Assembly: GCF_036785885.1 (NCBI RefSeq)
Contig: NC_092320.1
Coordinates: 15,625,557 to 15,689,556, forward strand
Length of the DNA stretch: 64,000 bases
From: Coffea arabica
Lineage: Eukaryota; Streptophyta; Magnoliopsida; Gentianales; Rubiaceae
Reading direction: 5' to 3'
Shown here: piece after piece, positions 34,252-45,025 of the stretch
Layout: every line of letters starts with the position of its first letter
How positions within the stretch are numbered: the first letter of the stretch is position 1
Notes under the pieces: model-generated
Database searches by the model: none
What the model was told of the DNA's origin: nothing
What the model saw: the letters and a program-made list of their open reading frames with translations, nothing else
Translations under genes and position numbers: made by a program

Positions 34252-34849
34252 TGTAATGAAGTAGGAAAATAAAGGAGTAAAGGCGTGAAGTGGCAACAAA
34301 GGAAAGCGCGATCAAGCAGAGAGGAAAGAAGAGAAGACGTGGATTAAAGAATTCAGACAACAAGTGGACACGAAGTAAATGAAGGCGTGATAGCAAAAAG
34401 GGAGAAGGCGCCAGGAGACAGCAAAGGCGCGAGCAAGGAAGCACGCTCATTCTAGGTTCACGTCCTTCTTGCTGCAAGTGGACAGGAGGATCTAGAAGAT
34501 TCACTCACACGCAATATCTATGTCATTAGCTAGTGGGCAAGTTAGTTAGGATAGATTACTATAAATATTACGATCATGCAATTGTTATTGGTAGAGAAAA
34601 TTCCTGAATTGTAATCAGAAGGAGAATATCCTTTCTGTTATCCTTTCTTTAAGTTTTTCCTGCATTCTTTCTCATCTTCTTCTTTTTTCCCGCCAATTTC
34701 CTTTTCTGTAAGAAAGTTGAAGTTGTTCAATAAAAGTCCAATTGTTTCCTGGAATCCATTCAGCTTGAGTATAATTCGTGTTCTTATCAATTGAGCACAT
34801 TTCAGATACATTCCTCACCAAACACCATTTTAGGTTCTGTATCACAACA
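34252..34849 (+). repeat. Right LTR of the chromovirus
   Basis: 598 bp, the same length as the left LTR and almost identical to it. It is preceded by the purine-rich tract GGAGGGGAAGG and followed by the target duplication ATTTG. Confidence 0.95.
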
Positions 34850-34854
34850 ATTTG

Positions 34855-35235
34855 GTTTTTCAATTCCCTGTCTTCGTACGGGTAAGACCCTTCTCCTCTT
34901 TCTTTATTTTCATTCTCTTTTGTTCATTTCCTTTTACCTTTAATTTTAGATTATGGATTTTTGGAAGATGACAATCATAAGTTTTTAAATCTACTTTTTC
35001 TTTCTTTTCTTGCTATTTTGTTAAAACTTTTCCTTTGTGATTTCAAACAAAAAATGAAGCATCAGTAACTAAAACAAATTGTGAAAGAAAGAAATGGAAT
35101 AAAACCCAATTTTCGACTCACGATTGAATCGGTTAAACCAACCGGTCCGATTAAAGTTTAAAAGCACAAAACAAAAAATTGGTGGGCGCCTCAAGACAAG
35201 AATTTTTGCGAACGTACAAGTTTTAGTAAAAGCTA
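34855..35235. other. Spacer after the retroelement
   Basis: It starts with the continuation of the split leader-like sequence and a T-rich intron-like stretch to about 35,040. No gene is supportable beyond that. Confidence 0.35.
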
Positions 35236-35569
35236 CTCCCTCCCTCCGTCCTACTTTGATAGTCCTGTTTTCCTGTTTCGTCTGTCTCAAATTATAATCC
35301 ACTTTCCAATTAAAAAATATAGTTGTATTTTAATTTTTCTAAAATACCCTTATACAATGTAAATTGTTGTTACTATAAATCTACTCCATTTAATGAGAGT
35401 TGATTCTTTTTTTATCATCAATTCAAGTTTCCATAAAGTTGTACTCTAATTAATATGAGAGTATTTTAGAAAAATAGCTACCTAAATTGATTGTTCCAAC
35501 AAAATTAACTACTTTTTCTTAAATTGTGTGAAAAAAAAAATCAAAACTATCAAAGTTGGACGAAGGGAG
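35236..35569. mobile_element. Stowaway-type (Tc1/mariner) MITE
   Basis: 334 bp with the classic terminal word CTCCCTCCGTCC(T)ACTTTGATAG at the left and its complement (CTATCAAAGTTGGACGAAGGGAG) at the right. TA dinucleotides flank it at 35234-35235 and 35570-35571. The left end has an extra CTCC unit. It lies about 120 bp from the third P450's stop codon, in its 3' flank. Confidence 0.9.
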
Positions 35570-35687
35570 TATCAATTTTGAGAGGAACATGCAGGCAAAC
35601 AAAAAAAAACTCACAACACCACCAAATATTCTTTATTTATAAACAAAGAAATCTAAGTATTACGTGAATTAATAACATAGACAGCTT

Positions 35688-37401
35688 CTAGCTGCAATTA
35701 ACAACTAATTCCAAAGGATTAAGATGTGCAGTAGCATAGCACATAAGTGGATGAGCCAAGCCAGCAGATAAACCAGACCCCTCTTCCATTTTTATCTTTT
35801 CTCCTCCCTGCACTGTAAAATCAAAGCACTGAACAAGCAGGGCAACTGCTGAATGAACCACTGCTAAGGAAAGTGATGCACCAGGGCACCCTCTTCTTCC
35901 ACTCCCAAAGGGAAAAATATTGAAATTTTGTCCCTTAATATCCATCTGGTAATCATCATAAGCGCCTTTAGAGCCCACCATGAACCTTTCTGGTTGAAAT
36001 TCGAGCGGATTGTCCCATGAACTTGGGTCCCTCATAATAGCAAAGACATTGAATGCTACCCTCTCATTAGCCAAGATATCATAGCCGTTGATCTTGCAAT
36101 CTTCACCGCATCGACGAAATATCAAGGGTGCAGGAGCATGTAGTCTTAGGCTTTCTTTAACAACTGCTTGCAGGTAAAGAAGCTTTGGAACATCAGATTC
36201 TTGGACTAGTCTTTTTGATCCCACAACGGTATTGATTTCATCTCTAAGCTGCCGGAACACCTTTGGATGATTTATGAGCTCTGCTAGCGTCCAAGTCAGT
36301 GCCACACTTACTGTTTCAGTACCTGCCATGAAGAGTTCCTGTCCATTTTTCGATGAAGCTAGATCTAAATTAATCTCATACTACAAACTTAAGCAAGAGA
36401 AAATCAAGAAAAATTTGACAATTATGTTATGCTCCAATTCTATTACAAAAAAAGGTATATATGTACACTGTAGAAGGAGAGAGACTTACCATAAGAAAGG
36501 ATTTTATGTCAGTTCTACTCAGCTTGACTTCAGCCTTTTTATCCCCGTGAATCTCCAGGAGAATATCCATCATGTCCTTCCTTTCCTTATTAGAGGAGTT
36601 CAACTCGTTCTCATGTTCCACCATTATCTTCTCCACCAATGAATCAAACTTCGAGATCAAGGCCTTCACACTCTTCCCATATCCAAACAAATCAAGTTTG
36701 CCTATAGGACCAAATAATTCTCCCAAAGCAAATTTGGGCGAAAGCTGAAAAATCTCCTTGACAAACTCCCATAGGCGCCTACCTTCATCCAGAGCAGGCG
36801 TGCATCTGGTGCTCATAGCCATCCTGCTAATCACATTATTCGTCGTGGTCATAAGTTCCACTCCCAAATCACAAGCCTTCCTTTCTTCTGAAAAGCCAAC
36901 AAGAATCTTCAACAACTTCATCATCTCTTGCCTCCTGATGTCAACAAACCGGTTGACTTGTGTCACGGAAAGAAGCTCAGTCATGCAAAGTTTCTTCATG
37001 AAACGCCAGTAGGGGCCGTATTCCGCGTTAACAAATTCAGAGCCAGCATAGATATTAAAATCTGCAGCCCCGAATTGTGGCCTGGACACAAAATTCATCT
37101 CATTATTCTTCAAGAACTCTTTAGCAATGGCAGCGTTGGAGACAACAACAACTGAGGATGAAACGACACGGAGCCGAATGAGCGGCCCGTATTGATTGGC
37201 TAAGGTTTGGTAACTCTTGGATGCTACGGAGCCAAGCAGGTGAAGATGGCCTATGATGGGCAGTGATGGAGGGCTTGGAGGGTGTCGAATTTGTTTAGAA
37301 CCGTTTTTTCGTTGCTTTAGAACGTAACGGAAGAAGGTGGTGGTAGCGAACCAAATGAAGAACAAAAGGCCGTAGAAAAGAATATCTGAGGAGTTGGCCA
37401 T
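35688..37401 (-). CDS. Cytochrome P450, CYP712/CYP93-like (complete, tandem duplicate)
   Basis: 520 aa, with exon 1 at 37401-36490 (304 codons) and exon 2 at 36338-35688. The 151 bp GT-AG intron is at the same place and phase as in the gene at 21.4-23.1 kb. Anchor, PPSPP (41-45), AGTETV (309-314), ESLR (366-369), PERF (420-423) and FGSGRRGCPG with Cys455 are all present. At residue 358, in the KLxYLQ segment just before the K-helix, it has Leu where its duplicate and most plant A-type P450s have Pro. Like its duplicate it has Val after the I-helix Thr. The C-terminus differs (VVNCS against VVNEAK) because the last codons changed. It should be an ER monooxygenase of unknown substrate. The frame is open, but the Leu358 change could reduce folding or alter activity. 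Confidence 0.92.
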
Positions 37402-37452
37402 GGTTGATTGCTGATGGCTTTCCTGCCTAAAATTGGTTCAATTTCTCTAACG

Positions 37453-37460
37453 TATTTATA
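37453..37460 (-). promoter_or_regulatory. TATA box of the third complete P450
   Basis: TATAAATA on the minus strand about 52-59 bases before the ATG, in the same context as the box of the duplicate gene. Confidence 0.6.
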
Positions 37461-37841
37461 GAGAAACCTCGCGTCTGGAAAAGTCGAGGTATCCTGAACC
37501 ATACTTGGGTTTGGTGTTTCACGGCTGCTGTAGATGTCACTCCTATTTACAGTTTTACACTAAAACGCGACACTCAGTACTATGTTGGTGGATCAAGGAT
37601 TTTCATCTGTTTTGACGTTAGCAAAATATGGAGAATACACGATTGATTGTCAAAATTAATAACTCTAATTGATTGGGTCCATATATTATCTCTGTTGGCG
37701 GATCATTTTGCATATATCCTTTAAATGGTTGACTATTAATACTTCAAAATTACCACTTATGCGCAAAAATTGCAACACTCTAATAGAAAAAATTACCCAT
37801 GGAAAGAACGATATAGGCCCCCACACTTTGCTGTGTGCACT

Positions 37842-37997
37842 TAGGGTTGTAAACGAATCAAGTCATTTGCGAGTCGATTCGGTCAAAATTGGACTCGAAA
37901 TCAATCAATATCTTGACGTCAAGCAGACCAAGTCAAGCTAGCAAACTCGAATTGAACATAGAAAAGTTCAGCATGGTAACTCGCCAACCAATTCGAT

Positions 37998-38035
<38 letters not shown>

Positions 38036-38300
38036 TATTTATTTATTTATTTAGTTCTATTTTATAGTAAAATTACATATATATATGTATATATATCTAA
38101 TATTTTAGTATTTATTGAGGAAAAATGAATTTTTTGTCTAGTTTTTAAAAATTAAATTATTTTTTTTATTTTTTTAAGCTCGAGTCTACTCAAATTCAAG
38201 TTCGACTAGACTCGAATTTGAGGTCGATCGGGATCGATTTCAAATTTGATAAAATTGTGTTGAGACCAAATTCAACTTAGCTCAACTCGTTTGCATCAAA
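37842..38300. mobile_element. hAT-type MITE, TAGGGTTGTAAACGA family
   Basis: The left end TAGGGTTGTAAACGAATCAAG matches the left end of the element at 49,496. The right end (CTCAACTCGTTTGCA) is eroded. The interior holds GTCGATTCGG/ACTCGAA words and an (AT)n(AC)n microsatellite at about 37,998-38,035. It is non-coding. Confidence 0.6.
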
Positions 38301-39300
38301 TTGTAAAAAACCAAAGGTGTCCTTGGGTGTCCAACACCGTGCATGGTCATGTTTAGTTCTCGCATTCACACACTTTCTTAACTTAATTTCACTTTTTGAT
38401 TAAACTAACACTTGTGGAGTTGCACTCAAGAAGAGCTCCTGTATCTATATATATTCACTGTTCAGCTTTCGTTTTAATAGATTGCTATGCTAGCTGTCCT
38501 CACATTCTTCAAGTAGACTAACAAAATGTTTTTGTCAACTGAAAAAAAAAATTGTATTTGTTTTATGTTTGTTGGTAGATTTTCATTCTTTTTTTTTTTT
38601 TTTACTCTTTTTGTTCTTTGGTTATAATTAAATACAGTCCTTTTTTTACTTCCTTATTTAGAGTAAATTTTAACTATCAAATACCTATCTTATACACAAT
38701 TGTATTAATTGTATCTTATTTTATTTTTTTTAATCAACTCATATCTTTTCTTTTTTATTTTAATTCTCTCCAAGCACATTCTCTATTTCTATTATTGGAT
38801 TGATTGTTCATTATTGTTACAAAAATTTAGACTAACTATCTTTTTTTCCTGTCTTTTTATTTTTCTTTATTTAAAATAAACTACAATCAATCTATTAATT
38901 CCCTACTTTAGATACGTTTACGTTGATGATACCTTTCTTGATTTTTTATCAATCAACGCATAGTTTTCAATTTTTTAGTTTCTCTAAATATCTTTGCTTT
39001 ATTTCTATTACTTGACTTGATTATTTATTTGTGATTCTAAAGTTTTGACAATTTCATTTTTAATCATTCTATATCACAAAATTTTAGCATATTACACATA
39101 CAAATTCATTTAAATTTTATAAATAGTTATTCTTTTCCTAAAAATTTCCAATAATTATTATGCTCTCTCTGTCAGAATCCAATTTATTTCCAACTTATAG
39201 GCTAATGTAATGTATGGTTTGTAAAACTTTTCTATTGGCTCTTCTTTCACAATTTTTTTTTACGTAAATTAAAAGATTGCCTCCCAAATTACTTCTCTTT
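38301..39300. other. AT-rich spacer, nothing recognised
   Basis: T-rich sequence without supportable genes. Confidence 0.45.
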
Positions 39301-39585
39301 TTTTTTTTTTAGGGAAAATAATAACTTTCATGAATATAGCAAGGAATAGTCACAAGCAGAAGCAACGTGCCTGTACATAACCAAATTAAACTAAACAAAA
39401 AAGGAACCAAAAAAACACTATACAAGCGCTCTATCAAAATTGAAGATGTGTCGATCAAAATCCCAAGCTATGCTAAGCTCCCACGTGGCCCATGACTTTG
39501 GTACCGTCCTCCAAGATAAGGCAAGCAACCTCGCGGTCTGGATTGCTTGATGCATAATAGAATCAGCGGTAGCAGCTTTATGTCG
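39301..39585 (-). mobile_element. Possible LINE or retrocopy 3' end with poly(A)
   Basis: On the minus strand a frame ending SIAWDFDRHIFNFDRALV and a stop is followed by about 100 bases of T/G-rich sequence, and then by CATGAAAGTTATTATTTTCCC and a run of A (complement of 39,301-39,313). A coding tail, a short 3' untranslated region and a terminal poly(A) is the layout left by LINE-type retrotransposition. I cannot name the protein, and the rest of the frame is gone. Confidence 0.4.
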
Positions 39586-40909
39586 GAAAATTCTCCAGAT
39601 TCAAGAAGTATATCCCGTTTGAATTGCTTATTTTCTAGAAATTTTATTTTAAAAAAAAACCTGTCTACCAATCAAAGTTCCTACTAATTGCGTCCATACA
39701 CGTCACTGTAGATCAAACAACAAATGTTGAAACTCCACATATAAGCTGAAAAAGCACATTTGTAATTTTTTTTTTTTTTCACTAGACTGAGAAAGCACAT
39801 TTGTCAGATCAACTGTCCTTGAACGGTGTAAATTTTTTTAAACAGTTTGTAATTCTACGTGAATTACCGGTAATGCTTCACAACATACATGCGATTATTA
39901 TGCATAGGATTCACACGAGCACTAACAAAATATCATATTTCTATTGTAAGGACGTACAAACTGACCACGAGAGTAGACATGGTTTAAAAAAAAAAAAAGG
40001 ATGTACAAACTGTTAAGAAAAAATTACAATTTATACCGACAATAATGTTAACGATTGACCTGACAATCCTCCCTGCTCCAAGATTAGCCCATCTTTAGTA
40101 GCTAATCTAATCTTACACACTGACCCCACAATGAAATTAAGAAAGTCTGGGAGTACATCTTTTAAACCAAACCAGCTTATGCCATGATACTTCAGAGTTC
40201 TATGTGGGATACGTAATTATGTATGTGCCAACGCGCGGACATTGTTGATTTCTGGTCTTTAGCTATCATGGAGGGCGATATTGCCGGATTCTCTAGCAAT
40301 TGACTGTACAAGGACGAAAGGATTCTTGACTGAGAAAACGAATGCACGAGATGCATTAATTGAAGATTGAAACTAATATAACAAATTTTTCAAGATAAAT
40401 TTTCTTCGTTTTGCTCCAACTGTGAATTGTGGAGTGTCGACACCTCGCTCTTGTTCATAGGCTTTATCTAAAGGGTCAAAATTGTTTTATTTCGATTTTC
40501 TCCAAAGACCAAACATTTTGTACAAGTTTGACTTTTAAAACACACTATGGACAATTGAATACTTGAAAAAAAAAAAACTTTGGACAATTATTTCGCTACG
40601 AGTATTGTATCGACTTATGATTTTAGGAGCATGGCCTAATTTAAATTTATAATAATAATCGGAATCGAATCCATTCAAACTTTGTCGTATAAAAAAAAAA
40701 AAATTACTTGAGTAAAGTAAGCATCTCATCTCCAGTGCCGTCAGGCCCATAACATGGTGTCCCCGTCCACATGTGGCTTTACATAAAAGCTTTTGTAGAG
40801 AAAAATTTTCCGAAATATATACTCATGTAGTAGTATTGTTCAAATATTGTTTGATTTGGGTAGTATTTTATATTAAAAGAAGAACAACTGTTTTTTCCAT
40901 TATAAAAAA
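39586..40909. other. Upstream flank of the third P450, part of the segmental duplication
   Basis: Non-coding. Stretches near 40,200-40,280 and 40,410-40,800 match 24,660-25,060 in copy A. Confidence 0.5.
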
Positions 40910-41719
40910 GGATAATTTCAGAAACCTCCCTTGAGTTTTTTAATAATTTCGTTTAGCTCTCTCGAGATTTTAAAAATTACACATAACTCCCTTGTCATTT
41001 AAAATGACAATACTACCCTTAAATATTTTAATAAAATTCACTTGTTTGGCATGTTTATACTTAGAATGACTTTTTAAATTATTTTTTATTCTTTTTCCTT
41101 TTTATTTTTTTTTTTTTTGCCAATAAATTTGTAGAACTACCACTGTTACCTCTAGTTTCTATTGTAACCAAATGTCGAACCGGTGATTTTTTCGATGAAT
41201 TAACTTTATGTGCAATCCAATGTTTTTGCTGATCTTTGTTTTCTATTTTTGGTATTAAAATTAACAATAATCAACAGGAAATTGCCTAAAATCACTACTA
41301 TATTATGATAATCTCACTACTCGAAAAATTCATAAATTCTAAATGAATTATTTCAACATTTTTCTTTTCTATCTTATAAAGTTAAATTCATAATAAAATA
41401 CCATCAAAGTATTCTATCGTAGTGATGAAGTTATTATTATTATAGTTGTTTATCAAATAGTAGGTATGAACATGAAAAATTTGGCACCTTTTCTTATAAT
41501 TATACTAGATAATCTTATAATTGTATGGAAAAATAAATTAAAACTCATTACACAAGGGCACTTTTGGGTATTCATTTAAAAATTTGACCAAGTCAATATT
41601 ATTTTAAGGTTTTGTTACTAAAACTATCAAATAAAGGGAGGTAGGTGTAATTTTTCAAATCTCAGAGAAGCCCAGTAAAATTGTCAAAAACCTCATGGGA
41701 GTTTTCCGAAATTATCCCA
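40910..41719. mobile_element. Mutator-like foldback MITE
   Basis: It starts GGATAATTTCAGAAACCTCCC and ends with the complement (GGAGTTTTCCGAAATTATCC). The 9-base word TATAAAAAA lies on both sides (40901-40909 and 41720-41728). About 810 bp and non-coding. The same termini bound the element at 62,218-62,751. Confidence 0.65.
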
Positions 41720-42411
41720 TATAAAAAAGGAGTCAAAATCAAAATTTTCTATTTTAGTCCTTTTTTTATCGAACAGAATCCTATTGGAGGTAGTCACTTG
41801 GAAGTGACAGTCACAATTAAGTAGCAAAGCAGGAGGTCAAGAATCCCACGTACCACACCAAGACTTTCTTAGTGATGACCAACTGCCCAAAGGCTGTTGG
41901 CTTATTTTGTTTGAACACAAAATATCTATAGGAATTCCTAGGAGAACAGAAATTTCTCACTTGGAATTTCTAGAAGAAACAGAAAATTCTCACTAACAAA
42001 AATTAAAAGAGACTTTATTAGAAAAATAAAACAAATGATTGCTACTAGAAGTATAATATATACCAACACCAACTAGAACTATATATACCAATGCCAACTT
42101 TGCTGGAGGAATGCTACAAGTGTACAATGAGCACTAATTGTCCAACACTAGATTAATGTTACTTTAGTCTTCATCATCAATCAACTTTGGGTCAAAATCA
42201 GCCAAGTTAAAATAACCCAAAATCTGGATTACTTTTTGCCATTCAACCACAGGGAAAAGGCAAAAACTTGGGTTAGCTTGATCTTGTAGATTATATGGTT
42301 AAAATTTTATCACACTATCAATTCTTGAATTATTGAGATAGTGTGGCAAAATGGAGGACACATCCACTCAAGCGTTTGGGGAAGGAAAGATATCTCAACA
42401 ACCCTATCGTT

Positions 42412-42588
42412 TTGGGCATTCTTTGTCTATCGTGGGGCCAAATAAGTCACTTCGTCCAGCAAAACATCGTTGAATGTTGAAAAACCTGAATTATCCTGCA
42501 AATTGCGTTGGAATTTGGATAGCGAGTTAGTGACCTCGTTAAATCTTGGGCGTAAAAGTCGTCGAAATATTTCCTACCTTAACAAAAT
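42412..42588 (+). repeat. Direct repeat, copy 1
   Basis: GGGCATTCTTTGTCTATCGTGGGGCC, AACATCGTTGAATGTTGAAAAACC and GCGAGTTAGTGACC recur at 44,832-45,025 in the same order, spaced as in this copy except for a short internal duplication in copy 2. Confidence 0.7.
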
Positions 42589-42593
42589 GTATT

Positions 42594-43854
42594 TGTTGGA
42601 TTGCCAAACTAGCAAAAATAAAATTTCTGTTCTAAAAATATGAATCTGAATGCAGTGATGAGTAGGGTCGTATTCACAGGAATTTAGTGATTTATTTCTT
42701 TATGAAAACAATAAATAAAAAAGGGGACTATGAGAAATTAACTAAATAGCTCACTTGAATAAAAATAAAAAGATAATAACACAAAATTAAATAAAACTAA
42801 ACCAAGAAAAGGCAATACTCTAGTCAAATGTCTAATCTCCACTTTGGTTCATTTAACTGATTATCGATACAAAGGTAAAATCAATTATTCATAAATAAAT
42901 TGGTTATGATTGTCAACGAACTCTGACAATCTGCCTCTTATTATTGTTTCGATAACTACAACAAGTTCTGTCACTATTTCTCTTACCAATTAAGCAATCC
43001 TAAATAAGATTTTAGGATTTAACCTATTAACAGCATTAATAATTAGAGAAACTACCAATTCTAACCAACAAACACACAAGCTCGGTTCGTTTAAACTAGG
43101 TTACATATTCTTGTGACACAAATTCAAAAGTTTTTTCTATAATCAAATTATATCACTGGCCACAAACACTAAAACCATCAAATAATTATGGATTTAATAT
43201 TTTAGATGACAGTAGATTATTCCTACAATTAAATAGTGGCCAGTTATTTAATCATATAAAATAATCATAATCATGAATGAACAGGAAATATATGAATACT
43301 CATAAATAAATAAAATAAATAAATCAAATTAGATCTCACAGTATTATTGAACCAAAGCTTCAATTACCCTTCAACTAGAGATAGAGTTTAGCCACTCCTC
43401 ACGGTGAATTCGCTGTCACAAGAAAATACTATGGTTTATTGGAGAGAAAAAGAGGAAAAAGAATAATATTAAAACAATGATTCTATTTCCTATCAACATA
43501 AGATATAGCCAACTGGTTTTGTGATAGAATCGAAATTCTCCGGACCAATAAGGAATCTAAATTCTTTCCCAATTAACGAGATCAATTGGATGGTGCCTGG
43601 TCATTTAAGCAATGAATCAGAAATCCAGTCCCGCAAAATATGGACTTTTTAAATGCACTGACGTTTTCACGCCTGGTAGAATGAAGCCTTCTGAAAATTC
43701 AGCCTTTAATGTAATTTTTATTCTCTTTTCACCACAAATTCGTAGAAATGACGTCAAAATCCAAATATAAGTATAATCTAGGAATTAAACTCATATTTTA
43801 GCAAAATAAAAGGGAAAACATTAACAAATTAAGTGTACAATTAGCTATCTAACA
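42594..43854 (-). mobile_element. Probable solo LTR (fossil)
   Basis: On the minus strand a 1.26 kb non-coding unit begins TGTTAGATAGC and ends GGCAATCCAACA, the TG...CA ends of an LTR. The flanking 5-mers GTATT and ATATT agree at 4 of 5 positions. No interior coding region, primer site or second LTR is present. A solo LTR left by recombination between two LTRs fits best. The family is unknown, and it is probably old. Confidence 0.5.
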
Positions 43855-43859
43855 ATATT

Positions 43860-44498
43860 TGTCGAGAAACTTCAAACATAACCATTGAGCTTTGATTCGA
43901 TCGTCACCAAAGATCTTTGGACTATAGATTAGCGGTTCAAACCCCACCTATCTACGAGCTCCTTGTACAGAATTTCTAGTCATGTTCTTATACCTGTTAA
44001 TCCCTACTAACTTCTTGTACACAGTCTCTTTAGACTGCTTGACATTAGATGTAAAAGCTCTTGACTAAGAGCCCATTTGGATTGCTTGACATTAGATGTA
44101 AAAGCTCTTGACTAAGAGCTCATTTGGATTGTAATTTTTAAAATTTTTGAAGAAAAATATACTATAGAACTTAATATATGTAAGATTAAAAAATAATTAG
44201 AAAATGTATTTATGAAAAATGTAAGAATTTTTTTGGAGAAAAACTACAAAAAAAATTAATTTGCAAAAAAGAATCTTTTTTTGTATAACAAACGCATTTT
44301 TGTATAAACTTTTTGTCTCACATACATCATCTCATAAACAAATATTAGAGTAATATTTAAATAATATTTTCATATAATCTCCTATCCAGGCACACCCACA
44401 TTATTGTTTACGTGAAGGAAATGATTTACTCTTCGAGATTTTCACTGCCCAATAGAATACAAAATGATGCTGGTCTTTGTGTGTTGAGGCATAAGATT
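43860..44498. repeat. Spacer with a 47-bp tandem duplication
   Basis: CTTGACATTAGATGTAAAAGCTCTTGACTAAGAGC occurs twice with a 47 bp period (from about 44,039 and 44,086). The second copy runs into an ATTTGGATTGTAATTTTT-type MITE-like stretch ending near CCTATCCAGGCAC (44,395). No gene is present. Confidence 0.5.
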
Positions 44499-44653
44499 TG
44501 TTTGGACTGTTATTTATTTGCTAATTTTTATTTGTTTGCATTGTCAATGCATTTTTTAATTATATTTTTTATCTAACACATATTACATCAAAAAAGTGTT
44601 ACAATATTCTTTTTTTAAAAAAATTATTCTAAATTATCTACTATCAGAACACA
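44499..44653. mobile_element. TGTTTGGATA-family MITE copy (eroded)
   Basis: It starts TGTTTGGACTG, has the core ACACATATTACATCAAAAAAGTGTTACA, and ends near CTATCAGAACACAC. Confidence 0.5.
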
Positions 44654-44657
44654 CTAC

Positions 44658-44828
44658 TGATTTGGACAACAAAATTTTTTTGAATAATATTTTTTTCGCA
44701 TTATAAACATATTTTTCAATTCATTTTTTTATATTTTCAATCACTTTTTAATCTCACATATATTACATTACAAAAAGTATTACAATAATTATGTTAAATA
44801 ATATTTCAAAAAATACTCTATCCAAACA
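44658..44828. mobile_element. TGTTTGGATA-family MITE copy
   Basis: It starts TGATTTGGACAA and ends CTCTATCCAAACA, with the core CTCACATATATTACATTACAAAAAGT. It directly follows the previous copy. Confidence 0.55.
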
Positions 44829-44831
44829 AAT

Positions 44832-45025
44832 TCGGGCATTCTTTATCTGTCATGGGGCAAATAAGTAACATTGTCCAACAAAATATCGCTGAAAGTTGAA
44901 AAACCAGACAAATATTTTGTTGAAAATTGAAAAACCAAACAATTATCCTCCGTTGGCTAGTGAGTTAGTGACCACCTAATTCTTGGGCATAAAGAAGTCG
45001 TCGAAACATTTCCTACGTTAATATT
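44832..45025 (+). repeat. Direct repeat, copy 2
   Basis: Partner of 42,412-42,588. The GTTGAAAAACCA portion is itself doubled here. Confidence 0.7.

Larger units (their letters stand above)
29073..34849 (+). mobile_element. Ty3/gypsy chromovirus LTR retrotransposon (fossil, young)
   Basis: A 5.78 kb element bounded by two 598 bp LTRs (TG...CA) and the 5-bp target duplication ATTTG on both sides (29068-29072, 34850-34854). The interior carries, in order: a primer site for initiator Met tRNA, gag with a CCHC zinc knuckle, an aspartic protease with DSGS, reverse transcriptase, RNase H, integrase and a C-terminal chromodomain, then a purine-rich tract before the right LTR. The order protease-RT-RNaseH-integrase is Ty3/gypsy, and the chromodomain makes it a chromovirus. 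The small size and gag wording suggest a Reina-like lineage, tentatively. The two LTRs differ at about three positions by eye, about 0.5%, or roughly 0.2 million years at 1.3e-8 substitutions per site per year. The coding region appears interrupted in about two places, so it looks broken. Confidence 0.95.
35620..42260. repeat. Segmental duplication, copy B (contains the third P450)
   Basis: Collinear partner of 21,265-26,710; matching anchors are listed under copy A. This copy is longer because of private insertions: a hAT-type MITE (37,842), LINE-like debris (39,301) and a Mutator-like MITE (40,910). Confidence 0.75.
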
